Numbered from the stretch's first letter, positions 16,386-24,892 are shown. The stretch is DNA of 64,000 bases from JBGTFE01 sp036403235 (GCA_036403235.1 DASWRI010000044.1:1-64000), one strand, 5' to 3'. Notes: a model not told the origin generated them from the letters alone. Made by a program: numbers and translations.

Positions 16386-18647
16386 TTATCTTAATTTTTC
16401 GAGACGGCGGCCGATGTCGCGGTAATCGACGTTTTCGGCGTAGATTTTTTCGAAATATTCGATTGCCTTTTCGTTGTCGCCGCCCGTTTCATACGCGTTG
16501 GCGATTTCATAAAAGAGCGCCTGCTTTTCTTCATCGTTCAAATCATTGACTTCGAAAGCGCGCCGATACCACATCAGAGCGAGATTCGGCATCGCTTTTT
16601 CCATAAAACAATGGCCGAGAAGCGTTGCGCACTGGAAAAAACAGCGCGTTCGGTCGTTTGGCTTGACGAGATTGATGGCGTCCTGAAATTCGCGAATGGA
16701 ATCTTCCATCAAGCCCATTTCCTTGTAGGCGATGGCCATGTGGTAATGCGTTTCGTAATCGCCCGTCGCTGCCGGCTCGGTTTCTTCAAAACCGAGGTCG
16801 GTTTTGAATTCGCTTAGAATGTCGAATCTTTTCGCGTCCGTCACGGCTTGTGTCGTGTCTTCAGCCGTATCTTCAGCCGTATCTTCTATTGCGGCTTCCG
16901 TTGCGTCTTCGGCGACAACTTCTTCGGAAATTTCCGGTCGTTTGGATTTTTTCTTTTTCTTCGGTTTGCTTTTGGCGGCGAGCGTTTGCAGCGAATCGTC
17001 CAGTTGCAGGCGAAGCTCGGCTAATTCGTGCCGGTTTCCGAATTCTTCTTCGAGCGTGTTCAGCGTTTTTTCGGCTAATTCCTTATAGCCCTGCGCGATG
17101 TAAAACTCGACGCTCTCGACTTCCTGCACGAGTCTTACTGCGTCGGCCGGTTTCAGCTCGGCATTTTCAGATTCATCATCGTCGATTTCTTCGTCGCTGC
17201 GTGTTTTTTCGACGGCGCCGTCAACGATATATTCGTCAAAGCCGTCGCCTGCGAACGCAAATCCGTTTTCGCTTTTGTGCGAGCCGTTATGATTTGTCTC
17301 GACGCCGAAATCCGCGCCGGAAAAATCGAAATCCGTGCTGAATTCGCCAAAGTTTCCATCAAAAGCCTGCCCGTTGCCGTTGGTCTGGTCGTTTAAATCG
17401 AAGCTTTCAAATTTCGGAGCGTCTTCGGTCAAATTCCCGGCGACCAGCACCGGCTCCAAATCAGTTTCCGGCAGACCGTATTCGGCTTTAATTTCCTGCA
17501 GGCGCTGCGCGTATGCGGTTTCGTGCGGCGCAATCATGACGAGCTGCGAGAGCGCGTATCTTTCGTCGTCGACCGACTCGTTATGACGCGCGATTTCGGC
17601 CAGCGTTTCCAGCGATTTTCTTAATTCGGACTCGTCCCGATGCCAGCCGTAATAGCGAACCGAAAGCCGCAAAGCATCGAGATGCTCCGGATTTCTCGCC
17701 AGAATTTCGTTTGTCCAGTGGAGAAATTCCTCGGACTGCCCGCCGACCAGAAGATGCTCGGAAGACATCGAGAGAAGCCTCGACGCCGAATCCAAATCGT
17801 TTTTCTTCAGGTAAACTTCGACGAGTTCTAAAAATTTCGGGTAATTCGAAGGCTCATGCTCGACGAGCTTGATAATCGCGCGCTCGGCCTCCTGCGGATT
17901 GTCGGTTTCGATGTAGCAGTCAATCAATAGAAACAGAACTTCGCGATTATAAGGCTGCTCGACAAGAATATCTTCGAGAATTTTGGCCGCTTCCTCGGCG
18001 TAGTCGAGCTTTATCTGCGCGTTGACGTAGCCTTTCAGCGTCGGCAAATCGTAGCGGTTTACTTCCAAAGCTTTGGAAAAGGCGGTCAAAGCCGGTTCGT
18101 ACTGTTTTTGCGCCGAAAGTCTCAGCCCGGCTTCCGAAAAAGCCTTTGCGGCTTCGTCCTTTTGATTTTCCTGCCAGTAAATATCGGCGATTTTCAGATA
18201 GATGCCCGTATCGTGCGAGTCGAGCTCGGCAATCTGTTTCCAAATCGCCAGCGCCTCGATTTTTTGTCCTTTGCGCTGATATTCTTCCGCCAGAGTCGTG
18301 TAGTGCGTGCGCGCTTCGGCAAACGAGCCTTTAGATTTGTATAAATGCGCGAGCTTGGCCGAAACTTCCATCGAATCGGGCTTGAGCCGCGAAATCTTGT
18401 TATAGACGGCAATCGCTTTTTGCGAAAATCCCTGAGTGTTGTAATGCTCGGCGACCTCCGTAAAACAGCTGACGGCTTCCTGCTGCTCGGAATTTTTTAT
18501 ATACAAATCGCCGAGAATATTGAGCGTACCAAAATCCTTCGGGTCGTTTTCGACCACACGCTTGTATTCGCTAATCGCCGCCCGAATCTTGCCTTGTGCA
18601 AGAAATCGCTCAGCGTTTCGCATTGCTTTTATTTTATCGAAACTCAT
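16386..18647 (-). CDS. Tetratricopeptide repeat protein
   Basis: 753 residues from the ATG at 18647 (a TTG nine bases earlier is an alternative). Over ten TPR-like helix pairs are visible in the first 390 residues (e.g. LNILGDLYIKNSEQQEAVSC, ALAIWKQIAELD), then an acidic, Asn/Gly-rich disordered region, a further repeat and helix, a Lys-rich KPKKKKKSKRPE stretch, an acidic EDTAEDTAED linker and three C-terminal TPRs. No signal peptide or membrane segment, so probably a cytoplasmic scaffold. Its partner is unknown. Divergent from the sugar nucleotidyltransferase across a 299-base AT-rich region. Confidence 0.85.
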   Translation of the reverse strand: MSFDKIKAMRNAERFLAQGKIRAAISEYKRVVENDPKDFGTLNILGDLYIKNSEQQEAVSCFTEVAEHYNTQGFSQKAIAVYNKISRLKPDSMEVSAKLAHLYKSKGSFAEARTHYTTLAEEYQRKGQKIEALAIWKQIAELDSHDTGIYLKIADIYWQENQKDEAAKAFSEAGLRLSAQKQYEPALTAFSKALEVNRYDLPTLKGYVNAQIKLDYAEEAAKILEDILVEQPYNREVLFLLIDCYIETDNPQEAERAIIKLVEHEPSNYPKFLELVEVYLKKNDLDSASRLLSMSSEHLLVGGQSEEFLHWTNEILARNPEHLDALRLSVRYYGWHRDESELRKSLETLAEIARHNESVDDERYALSQLVMIAPHETAYAQRLQEIKAEYGLPETDLEPVLVAGNLTEDAPKFESFDLNDQTNGNGQAFDGNFGEFSTDFDFSGADFGVETNHNGSHKSENGFAFAGDGFDEYIVDGAVEKTRSDEEIDDDESENAELKPADAVRLVQEVESVEFYIAQGYKELAEKTLNTLEEEFGNRHELAELRLQLDDSLQTLAAKSKPKKKKKSKRPEISEEVVAEDATEAAIEDTAEDTAEDTTQAVTDAKRFDILSEFKTDLGFEETEPAATGDYETHYHMAIAYKEMGLMEDSIREFQDAINLVKPNDRTRCFFQCATLLGHCFMEKAMPNLALMWYRRAFEVNDLNDEEKQALFYEIANAYETGGDNEKAIEYFEKIYAENVDYRDIGRRLEKLR

Positions 18648-18867
18648 TGTGAACAAAATGAAATCAGAATCCGAACGTTTGATAAGAAAAAGAATATTAT
18701 CGAAGAGGTGGACGGCAATCTTAGCTAAACTGCCAAATTTAAGCTAACATGTTCCGGTAATTTATGTCAACGTGTTTTAACAATATTTGTTATTTTTAAC
18801 GTAAAATTTTTGTAAATTCTCAACTTTGATTTTTGCAGCGTAATTTTTTAGTCTAATTCTTTGTCAA

Positions 18868-18936
18868 AGTCTGGAGTCTCAAGTCTGAGGTCTTGAGTCA
18901 AAGATTTTCCGACTTGAGACTTCAGACTTGAGACTC
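18868..18936. repeat. Heptamer inverted repeat, AAGTCTG type
   Basis: 26-base arms at 18874-18899 and 18911-18936 differ at three positions. Units are AAGTCTG/AGGTCTT and ACTTGAG/ACTTCAG. The right arm ends ten bases before the ATG at 18947, with only T-rich sequence between. Upstream, 18648-18867 is AT-rich and holds a small dyad (TAACAA-TAT-TTGTTA at 18778-18792); nothing else is recognised there. Confidence 0.9.
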
Positions 18937-18946
18937 GATTTTATTT

Positions 18947-19990
18947 ATGAAAGCTTTAATTTTAGCCGGAGGAAAAGGCACGCGGCTGCGGCCTCTGACG
19001 GTTTACACGCCGAAACCGGTTGTCCCGTTTTTGAATCAGCCGTTTCTGCTTTACCAGATAAATATTCTGCGTCGCGCGGGGATAAAGGATATTACGCTGT
19101 CTTTGAGTTATCAGCCCGACAAAATCGAGCAGGTTTTGGGCGACGGTTCTGATTTCGACGTTAATTTGAGCTTTGTCACCGAACCGTCGCCGATGGGCAC
19201 GGGCGGCGCATATAAATACGCGGCGGACGGATTCCGCGAAACGACCGTAGTTTTTAACGGCGATATTTTAACTGACGTCGATATTGCAAAAGTCATCGAG
19301 TTTCACCGCGAAAAAAAAGCGGAAGCGACGATTGTTTTGACGCCGGTCGAAAATCCTTCGGCTTACGGTCTGGTCGAAACCGAGGCCGACGGACGCGTTT
19401 TGCGTTTTCGCGAAAAACCGAAGCCCGAGGAACTGGACGAACTGACGACGAATAACATCAACGCCGGAATTTACGTTTTGGAGCCGACCGTTCTCGGCAT
19501 TATCCCGAAAGGCGAAAACCGTTCGTTTGAATACAACGTCTTTCCGGATTTACTCGAAAAGCAGAAGGCTTTTTACGCCTACGTTTTGCAAAAAAACTAC
19601 TGGCGCGACATCGGCACGCCGAAAAGCTACCTGGACGCGCACCAGGATTTTTTCGCCGGAAAAATAAAAAATTTCGAGATTAAAAATAAATCCGCCGGTG
19701 CCGACATTTCGCACAAAGCTTCGGTCGATAAAAACTCGGTCATCGCCGACGAATGCGTCATCAAGCCGGGCGCGCGCATTACAAATTCGGTAATCGGCGC
19801 GGGCGTCCACATCGAGGAAAAAGCAATCGTCGAAAATTCCGTCATCTGGGCGCACACGCGCATCTCGGCCGCCGCGCACATCACCAACGCAATCATCGGC
19901 CGGAGCTGCTACATCGGCAAAAACGCGACGGTCGGCGCAGGCGTCGTTCTCGGAGACAAAACTTCTCTGACCGATTACACAAAAGTCTGA
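18947..19990 (+). CDS. Sugar nucleotidyltransferase with left-handed beta-helix tail
   Basis: 347 residues. N-terminal nucleotidyltransferase domain: LILAGGKGTRLRPLT (NTP loop), PKPVVPFLNQP, MGTGGAYKYA, FNGDILTDVD (metal Asp) and the YVLEP/FEYNVFPDLL region. After YWRDIGTPKSYLDAHQDF come hexapeptide-like repeats (VDKNSVIADECVIKPGA ... NATVGAGVVLG), as in GDP-mannose or glucose-1-phosphate nucleotidyltransferases. Sugar and base are not decided by sequence; it serves polysaccharide or glycan synthesis. No Shine-Dalgarno precedes the ATG; the inverted repeat abuts it. A terminator follows. Confidence 0.9.
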   Translation: MKALILAGGKGTRLRPLTVYTPKPVVPFLNQPFLLYQINILRRAGIKDITLSLSYQPDKIEQVLGDGSDFDVNLSFVTEPSPMGTGGAYKYAADGFRETTVVFNGDILTDVDIAKVIEFHREKKAEATIVLTPVENPSAYGLVETEADGRVLRFREKPKPEELDELTTNNINAGIYVLEPTVLGIIPKGENRSFEYNVFPDLLEKQKAFYAYVLQKNYWRDIGTPKSYLDAHQDFFAGKIKNFEIKNKSAGADISHKASVDKNSVIADECVIKPGARITNSVIGAGVHIEEKAIVENSVIWAHTRISAAAHITNAIIGRSCYIGKNATVGAGVVLGDKTSLTDYTKV

Positions 19991-20013
19991 AGATTTGGTT
20001 TAAGAATCTAAAT

Positions 20014-20053
20014 AAAAAACTCTCCTACTTATTAAAAGGGAAGGGAGTTTTTT
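20014..20053. terminator. Intrinsic terminator after the nucleotidyltransferase
   Basis: AAAAAACTCTCC and GGGAGTTTTTT arms around an AT-rich loop, with one bulge; T-run at the 3' end. Confidence 0.75.
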
Positions 20054-20092
20054 GAGTTATGACGTCCGGCGCTTCTGTTTGATTTAGATACA

Positions 20093-20117
20093 GTCGCTTG
20101 TATCGATACAAAGCGAC
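20093..20117. other. Hairpin with downstream T-tract
   Basis: GTCGCTTGTATC and GATACAAAGCGAC pair with a single bulge; a T-run (CTTTTTTCTTTT) follows about eight bases later. Possible second terminator or a short leader element before the baeRF gene. Confidence 0.5.
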
Positions 20118-20220
20118 CGCTCCGACTTTTTTCTTTTATTTCCTTATATTTCCGTAGTTTCAGGCGAGGCACGAATTTTGCAAAAATACGAGTAAAATTT
20201 TGCAGTAAAGGTGCGACTAT

Positions 20221-21366
20221 ATGAAATCAAACAACACAGTAGAAAAACTTTTGAGCTTTGAGCCGGCCGGCTTTCCGTTCATTTCGCTTTATTTGAATAC
20301 CGAGCCGAATGAAAACGGGCAATTTAATTTTAATGTTTTCGCCAGAAAACAGTTGAGCGAATACGCTGATAATTTCGAGGCCGAATCGAGCGAGCGCGAA
20401 AGTTTTGACCGCGACGCCGAGCGCATTCTCGAATATCTCGGAAATATAAAGCCGACGACCAAGGGCGCGGCGATTTTTGCCTGCGCGGGCGCGGGCGATT
20501 TTTTTCTGACGCGCGAATTTAACGTGCCTTTTGAGGAAGACTACTTTTTCGTTTTCGACAAGCCGTATATTTTCCCGCTGACGCGCCTGCTTGAGCAAAA
20601 CCCGATGTTTGCGGTAGTTTTGGCGGACACGAATGCGGCCAATATCTACACGTTCAAGCGCGGGCACGTTATCGACCAGGAAGAAATTCAAAACGAAAAA
20701 ACAAAGCGCGTTGCCGCCGGCGGCTGGTCGCAGCAGCGTTACCAGCGCAGCGTCGAAAACTTTCACCAGCAGCACGCCAAAGATATTGTCGAAGAGCTCG
20801 AAAAAATCGTGCGCGACGAACATCTCGACCAAATCGTTCTCTCCGGCGACGAGGCCGTCATCATTCCGCTTCTGCGCGCCGAGATGTCGAAAGAACTCGA
20901 CGAAAAAGTAGTCGAAGTCTTGAGTCTCAACATAAATACGCCCGAGCACGAATTGATGGAAGCCGCCGAGCAGGCGATTTTCCAGAATCAAACGCTAATC
21001 GATAAGGAAAAAGTCGACAATCTTTTCGAGCAGAATTACGACGACGGATTCGGCGTCACGGGCGTCGAAAAAACACTCGCGGCGCTCGCTAACGGGCAGG
21101 TGCAGGAGCTTTATATCAGCGCCGATTTCGACAAAATCGAATACGACGCGAAACAGGTTTACAAAATTTTGAGCGCCTACGCGCCCGGCGAAGACGGCGA
21201 AGTTCCCGACATCCGCCGGCAGGGAAAGGTCGTCGACGAGCTGCTTCGCCGCGCCATCGAATCGGCCGACAGCATCAGATTTATCAAGGACGAAAATCTT
21301 CTGAGCGAAGTCGGCGGCGTCGGCGCGCTTTTAAGATACAAAATTGCCAAAGGACAAAACGTATGA
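20221..21366 (+). CDS. baeRF family protein (bacterial archaeo-eukaryotic release-factor-like, Vms1-type)
   Basis: 381 residues. The order of three parts matches eRF1-like baeRF proteins: an N-terminal segment (FPFISLYLNTEPNENG), a central domain with AVVLADTNAANIYTFKRG followed by GGWSQQRYQR at residues 167-172 and after, and a C-terminal eRF1-domain-3-like part (EKTLAALANGQVQELYIS, ending SVGGVGALLRY). The GG/Q loop sits where eRF1 has GGQ and Vms1/ANKZF1 its Gln motif, so peptidyl-tRNA hydrolysis on stalled ribosomes is plausible but inferred. RBS AAAGGTG. A 49-codon gene overlaps its stop by ATGA coupling. Confidence 0.8.
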   Translation: MKSNNTVEKLLSFEPAGFPFISLYLNTEPNENGQFNFNVFARKQLSEYADNFEAESSERESFDRDAERILEYLGNIKPTTKGAAIFACAGAGDFFLTREFNVPFEEDYFFVFDKPYIFPLTRLLEQNPMFAVVLADTNAANIYTFKRGHVIDQEEIQNEKTKRVAAGGWSQQRYQRSVENFHQQHAKDIVEELEKIVRDEHLDQIVLSGDEAVIIPLLRAEMSKELDEKVVEVLSLNINTPEHELMEAAEQAIFQNQTLIDKEKVDNLFEQNYDDGFGVTGVEKTLAALANGQVQELYISADFDKIEYDAKQVYKILSAYAPGEDGEVPDIRRQGKVVDELLRRAIESADSIRFIKDENLLSEVGGVGALLRYKIAKGQNV

Positions 21367-21512
21367 GCGAAAAGAAAAGACAGAAAAAAGACGGCGAGGG
21401 CAAAAACAAGAATAATCAGCGAATGCGCGCCGCCAATGATAAAGACACGGGCGCGAAAAACGGCATCGATACCCGCGAGGACGATAAATCGGCGGGAAAA
21501 TCGAAAAATTAG
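21363..21512 (+). CDS. Translationally coupled 49-residue charged protein
   Basis: The ATG overlaps the preceding TGA (ATGA). The 49-residue product, beginning MSEKKRQKKDGEGK and ending DKSAGKSKN, is made almost only of charged and polar residues, with no hydrophobic core, so it is probably disordered and may bind nucleic acid or ribosome. The codons are used as in neighbouring genes and the ATGA coupling argues that it is real. I do not recognise a family. Confidence 0.55.
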   Translation: MSEKKRQKKDGEGKNKNNQRMRAANDKDTGAKNGIDTREDDKSAGKSKN

Positions 21513-21575
21513 CTGAAAAGTAAAAAATGAAAACTGAAAGGTGAAAACAACTTTCAGTTTTCATTTTTCAGCTCT
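21512..21575. repeat. Inverted repeat with 18-bp perfect arms
   Basis: Arms 21523-21540 and 21551-21568 pair perfectly (AAAAATGAAAACTGAAAG). Outer sequence adds GCTGAAAAG/TTCAGC pairing that begins at the stop of the small gene. Lies between that gene and mutM. Confidence 0.9.
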
Positions 21576-21609
21576 CACTTCCTTCCGGTTTCGGTGATAA
21601 AATATTTCT

Positions 21610-22440
21610 ATGCCCGAATTGCCGGAAGTCGAACTCGTCGCACAATCGCTCAATAAACTCGTCTCAAGCCGAAAAATAATCGCCGCCGAACTTATCAGGG
21701 AACGGCTTGCACCGGAAAATTCGCCGTTGGATTTTGCCGGAAAATTAAAAGATTCGACGATAAATTTTGTTCACCGGCGCGGAAAGCACGTTTTATTTGA
21801 TTTGAATAACGCGCGTACTTTAATCACGCATCTGCGAATGAGCGGGCGGTTTATGCTTTTGCCAATCGAGCGCGATTTGCCGAAGTTTGCGCACGCGATT
21901 TTTTATCTCGAAGACGAGACCAGACTCGTTTTTCAAGACCAGAGACATTTCGGCTTGATGAAAATCGTCGAAACGGCGCGGCTTGCCGAAGCAAAAGAAA
22001 TAAAAAAGCTTGCGCCCGAGCCTTTTTCCGAAGAATTCGATTTAAAATATTTTCGCGCCGTTTTAAAAACGTCGAAGCGCAGCTTGAAGGAATTTCTGCT
22101 CGACCAGACAAAAGTTCTCGGTCTCGGCAACATATACGCGTCCGAAGCCTTGTTTCTCGCCCGCATCAATCCGCAAATTCCGGCCGATAAAGTTCCGGCG
22201 CGCAAGGCCTCGATTTTATTTGAAAAAATCCGCGAAATTCTCGCCGAATCAATCGCGCACGGCTCGACCTTAAACGTCAATCCGGAAAACATCGACGGTA
22301 GCTATTATGGCGGCGGTTTCGAAAGTCGCTGGCGCGTTTACGACCGCGAAAAGGAAAACTGCGTCGCCTGCGCCACGCCGATTGCGCGCCTCAAACAAGG
22401 CGGGCGCTCAAGTTATTTCTGCCCGAAATGCCAGAAATGA
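21610..22440 (+). CDS. mutM: Formamidopyrimidine-DNA glycosylase
   Basis: 276 residues. The N-terminus PELPEVE gives the catalytic Pro2 and Glu3; HRRGKH supplies the conserved Lys, LGLGNIYASEALF the helix-two-turn-helix region, and the C-terminus CVACATPIARL...CPKC a zinc finger. It excises 8-oxoguanine and formamidopyrimidines and nicks the strand. It fits the oxidative-damage theme of the first part of the window but is not adjacent to that operon. No clear Shine-Dalgarno; a TGATAAAAT box lies about 15 bases before the ATG. A heptamer inverted repeat begins immediately after its stop. Confidence 0.96.
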   Translation: MPELPEVELVAQSLNKLVSSRKIIAAELIRERLAPENSPLDFAGKLKDSTINFVHRRGKHVLFDLNNARTLITHLRMSGRFMLLPIERDLPKFAHAIFYLEDETRLVFQDQRHFGLMKIVETARLAEAKEIKKLAPEPFSEEFDLKYFRAVLKTSKRSLKEFLLDQTKVLGLGNIYASEALFLARINPQIPADKVPARKASILFEKIREILAESIAHGSTLNVNPENIDGSYYGGGFESRWRVYDREKENCVACATPIARLKQGGRSSYFCPKCQK

Positions 22441-22496
22441 GTCTAAAGTCGCAAGTCTAAGGTCGGAAAACAATTTTGACTTTGGACTTGCGACTC
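22441..22496. repeat. Heptamer inverted repeat, AAGTCTA type
   Basis: Arms 22447-22464 and 22478-22495 (18 bp) pair with two G-U type differences; units GTCTAAA/GTCTAAG. It starts on the base after the mutM stop. Confidence 0.9.
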
Positions 22497-22647
22497 TTTT
22501 GAAAAGCGGTAACAAATGCGACGCCGCGAATTTTACGCACCGGCATCTGGAAATAAACGGCAAAAAAGCGGAGTATGAATTTTCGGCAAATTAAGCTCAG
22601 GCTATACGGAAAAACCGCGACGAAAACTAATTTCAAAGCGCTTTAAC

Positions 22648-22676
22648 TTGACAGTTTCAGGCGGAAACCGCATTAT
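22648..22676 (+). promoter_or_regulatory. Promoter of the methionine-synthesis leader
   Basis: TTGACA at 22648-22653 and CATTAT at 22671-22676 with a 17-base spacer; TATAAA overlaps downstream. The expected transcription start is a few bases ahead of the aptamer at 22689, supporting both calls. Confidence 0.75.
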
Positions 22677-22688
22677 AAAATTTACTTT

Positions 22689-22745
22689 TCGTGGTGAGTT
22701 ATAGCGACTTGCGACCACGTAAAATAAACTGCTAAACAGCGAACC
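22689..22745 (+). promoter_or_regulatory. SAM-II-like riboswitch with antiterminator overlap
   Basis: P1 is CGTGGT (22690-22695) with ACCACG (22714-22719). The loop contains GAGTTAT and CTTGCG, and the 3' strand has AATAAACT then GCTAAA (22731-22736), the order and spacing of the SAM-II (metX-type) aptamer: six-pair P1, a GATTT-like loop strand that pairs with AAACT as a pseudoknot, CTTGC before P1', GCTAAA at the end. ACAGCGA (about 22736-22742) is perfectly complementary to TCGCTGT in the terminator that follows, giving an antiterminator exclusive with both. The gene it controls makes and recycles methionine, which fits SAM repression. Confidence 0.8.
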
Positions 22746-22762
22746 GAAGAAAGTTTTAAAGA

Positions 22763-22790
22763 GTCTCGCTGTTTTGGCGAGATTTTTTTT
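22763..22790 (+). terminator. Riboswitch expression-platform terminator
   Basis: TCTCGC and GCGAGA arms with an intervening TGTTTTG loop, followed by eight T. The 5' arm (TCGCTGT) can instead pair with ACAGCGA of the aptamer 3' end. Confidence 0.85.
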
Positions 22791-22791
22791 T

Positions 22792-22843
22792 AGCCGTCAG
22801 CCGTCAGCGTTCAACTATCAATTTAAAACTGACTACTGACCAC
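22792..22843. repeat. Heptamer repeat between terminator and start codon
   Basis: AGCCGTC AGCCGTC AGCGTTC on the left and ACTGACT ACTGACC on the right, with partial pairing of GTCAG and CTGAC. It ends six bases before the ATG at 22850; no Shine-Dalgarno is visible. Confidence 0.7.
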
Positions 22844-22849
22844 AGATTT

Positions 22850-24742
22850 ATGAAAAACTTCCGAGAAATATTAGACTCCGACGGTATTTTTGTTTTTGAC
22901 GGCGCGGTCGGGACGCGTTTTTACGACAAGGGAATTTATATCAATCGCTCCTACGACGAGCTGAACCTGACCGCGCCCGACTTGGTGCGCGAAGTTCACG
23001 CCGAATATGTCAAAGCGGGCGCGGACATCATCGAAACCAATACTTTCGGCGCGACGCGTCACAAATTGCAGCAATACAGTCTCGAAAACAAATTAAAGGA
23101 AATCAACATCGCGGGCGTGCGCATCGCGCGCGAAGCGGCTGGCGAAGACGTTTTTGTCGCCGGCGCGATTGGGCCGCTCGAACTCAGAATCGAGCCTTAC
23201 GGCCCGACCTCGTTTGAAGAAGCGAAAGAGATGTTCAAGGAACAGGCCGCGGCGCTGCTCGAAGGCGAAATCGATTTGTTTGTGCTGGAAACGTTTTCTG
23301 ATTTGTCGGAAATCGAGCAGGCGATAAAAGCCGTCCGCGAATTGTCGGATTTGCCGATTTTCGCGCAGATGACGATTACGACCGAAGGCAAGACGGTTTT
23401 CGGCGTGACGCCCGAAACTTTTACCAAAAAGCTCGATGAGCTCGGCGTCGATGTCATCGGCCTGAACTGCGGCGTCGGGCCGACGCATATTTTGACGACG
23501 CTCGAAAAAATGCGCGGCGCGACTACCAAATCGCTTTCCGCGCAGCCGAACGCCGGACTCCCGCGCGATGTGCAGGGACGGCAGTTTTATATGTCTTCGC
23601 CCGAATACATGTCGAAATTTGCCAAGCGTTTTATCAAGGCGGGCGCAAAATTCGTCGGCGGCTGCTGCGGCACGACGCCGAAGCACACGAAATTGATGGC
23701 CGACGCGGTTCGCGCCATTTCTCCGCGCGCGGCGAAGGCAACGGCAAAGCCCGTCATTTCGGCCAAAGTCAATGATTTAACTCCGGCCGACGTTCAGGTC
23801 GTTTCGCCCGAAGAGCGCTCGAAATGGTCACGGAAAATCGCGCGCGGCGAGTTTGTCACATCGGTCGAAGTTCTGCCGCCGAAAGGCTGCGACGCGGCGA
23901 AAACTCTGGATTCAATCAAGCTTCTGGTCAATGCCGGGGTCGATGCGGTAAATATTCCCGACGGGCCGCGCGCGCAGACCAGAATGAGCGCGCAGGCGAC
24001 CGCCGTCCTCGTCGAACAGCGGGTCGGCATCGAAGCCGTTCTGCATTACTGCTGCCGCGATAGAAATCTTCTGGGAATGATGTCCGACCTGCTCGGCGCG
24101 GCGGCGCTCGGGCTTCACAATCTTTTAATTATCACCGGCGACCCGCCGAAAATGGGGCCGTTTCCCGACGCGACCGCCGTTTTCGACATCGATTCCATCG
24201 GCTTGACGAATATGGTCAACAAGTTAAATCACGGGCTCGATTTGGGGAACAATCCGATTGGCTGCCCGACCGCGTTTTCCATCGGCGTCGGCGTCAATCC
24301 GGGCGCGATAAATCTCGATGAGGAAATCCGCCGTTTTGAATGGAAAGTCGAAGCGGGCGCGGAATACGCCATCACGCAGCCGGTTTACGATACCGAGCAA
24401 TTAAGGAGCTTTTTGAAAAAAATCGAGCACGTACGCATCCCGATTGTCGCCGGAATTTTCCCGCTTGTTTCGATTCGCAACGCCGAATTTATGCACAACG
24501 AAGTTCCGGGCGTCGTCATTACGCCGGAAATTCTGGACAGGATGAGAAAAGCGTCGGACGTTTCAAAAGAAGCTGCGCGCGAGGAAGGCATAAAAATCGC
24601 CCGCGAATCGCTGGTCGAGGTACGCGATTTGATTCAGGGCGTGCAGGTTTCCGCGCCGTTCGGCAACGTCAAATACGCGCTTCAGGTTTTTGACGTGCTC
24701 GAAGAATTTAAGACGAGAAAAGAAGCGGCGGTCATTTCATAA
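22850..24742 (+). CDS. Bifunctional homocysteine S-methyltransferase/5,10-methylenetetrahydrofolate reductase
   Basis: 630 residues. Residues about 1-290 are a homocysteine methyltransferase barrel with zinc ligands in GLNCGVGP and GGCCGTTP; ILDSDGIFVFDGAVGT and ETNTFGATRHKL are the usual early motifs. Residues about 325-620 are a MetF-type flavoprotein domain (FVTSVEVLPPKGCD, HYCCRDRN, ITGDPPKMG, ITQPVYD, PIVAGIFPLVS). This YitJ-like fusion makes methyl-THF and uses methyl groups for methionine. It lacks the cobalamin and activation domains of MetH; whether methyl-THF or another donor is used is open. Controlled by the SAM-II-like leader. A 29-bp perfect inverted repeat follows. Confidence 0.94.
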   Translation: MKNFREILDSDGIFVFDGAVGTRFYDKGIYINRSYDELNLTAPDLVREVHAEYVKAGADIIETNTFGATRHKLQQYSLENKLKEINIAGVRIAREAAGEDVFVAGAIGPLELRIEPYGPTSFEEAKEMFKEQAAALLEGEIDLFVLETFSDLSEIEQAIKAVRELSDLPIFAQMTITTEGKTVFGVTPETFTKKLDELGVDVIGLNCGVGPTHILTTLEKMRGATTKSLSAQPNAGLPRDVQGRQFYMSSPEYMSKFAKRFIKAGAKFVGGCCGTTPKHTKLMADAVRAISPRAAKATAKPVISAKVNDLTPADVQVVSPEERSKWSRKIARGEFVTSVEVLPPKGCDAAKTLDSIKLLVNAGVDAVNIPDGPRAQTRMSAQATAVLVEQRVGIEAVLHYCCRDRNLLGMMSDLLGAAALGLHNLLIITGDPPKMGPFPDATAVFDIDSIGLTNMVNKLNHGLDLGNNPIGCPTAFSIGVGVNPGAINLDEEIRRFEWKVEAGAEYAITQPVYDTEQLRSFLKKIEHVRIPIVAGIFPLVSIRNAEFMHNEVPGVVITPEILDRMRKASDVSKEAAREEGIKIARESLVEVRDLIQGVQVSAPFGNVKYALQVFDVLEEFKTRKEAAVIS

Positions 24743-24762
24743 AAGTTTCAGATAAGAAAAGT

Positions 24763-24833
24763 AGCCGCGAATTACACAAATTACGCAAATAAAAAATCAA
24801 TTTCTATTTGCGTAATTTGTGTAATTCGCGGCT
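24763..24833. repeat. 29-bp perfect inverted repeat between convergent genes
   Basis: Arms 24763-24791 and 24805-24833 are exactly complementary over 29 bases, with 9-nt units (AATTACACA/AATTACGCA). The 13-base loop is AT-rich. It separates the convergent methionine gene and the minus-strand gene at 24893 and would form a stem strong enough to end or stabilise both transcripts. Confidence 0.95.
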
Positions 24834-24892
24834 GATTTCTTTTTAGCCCGGCCGGATTATGGGCAAGTCATCGCTTTTACATCGTGTTTTCA

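Noticed and set aside
20093..20117. Lox- or XerCD-like recombination site
   Set aside because: The dyad resembles a simple hairpin with a bulge and T-tract; no recombinase gene or dif-like core is nearby.
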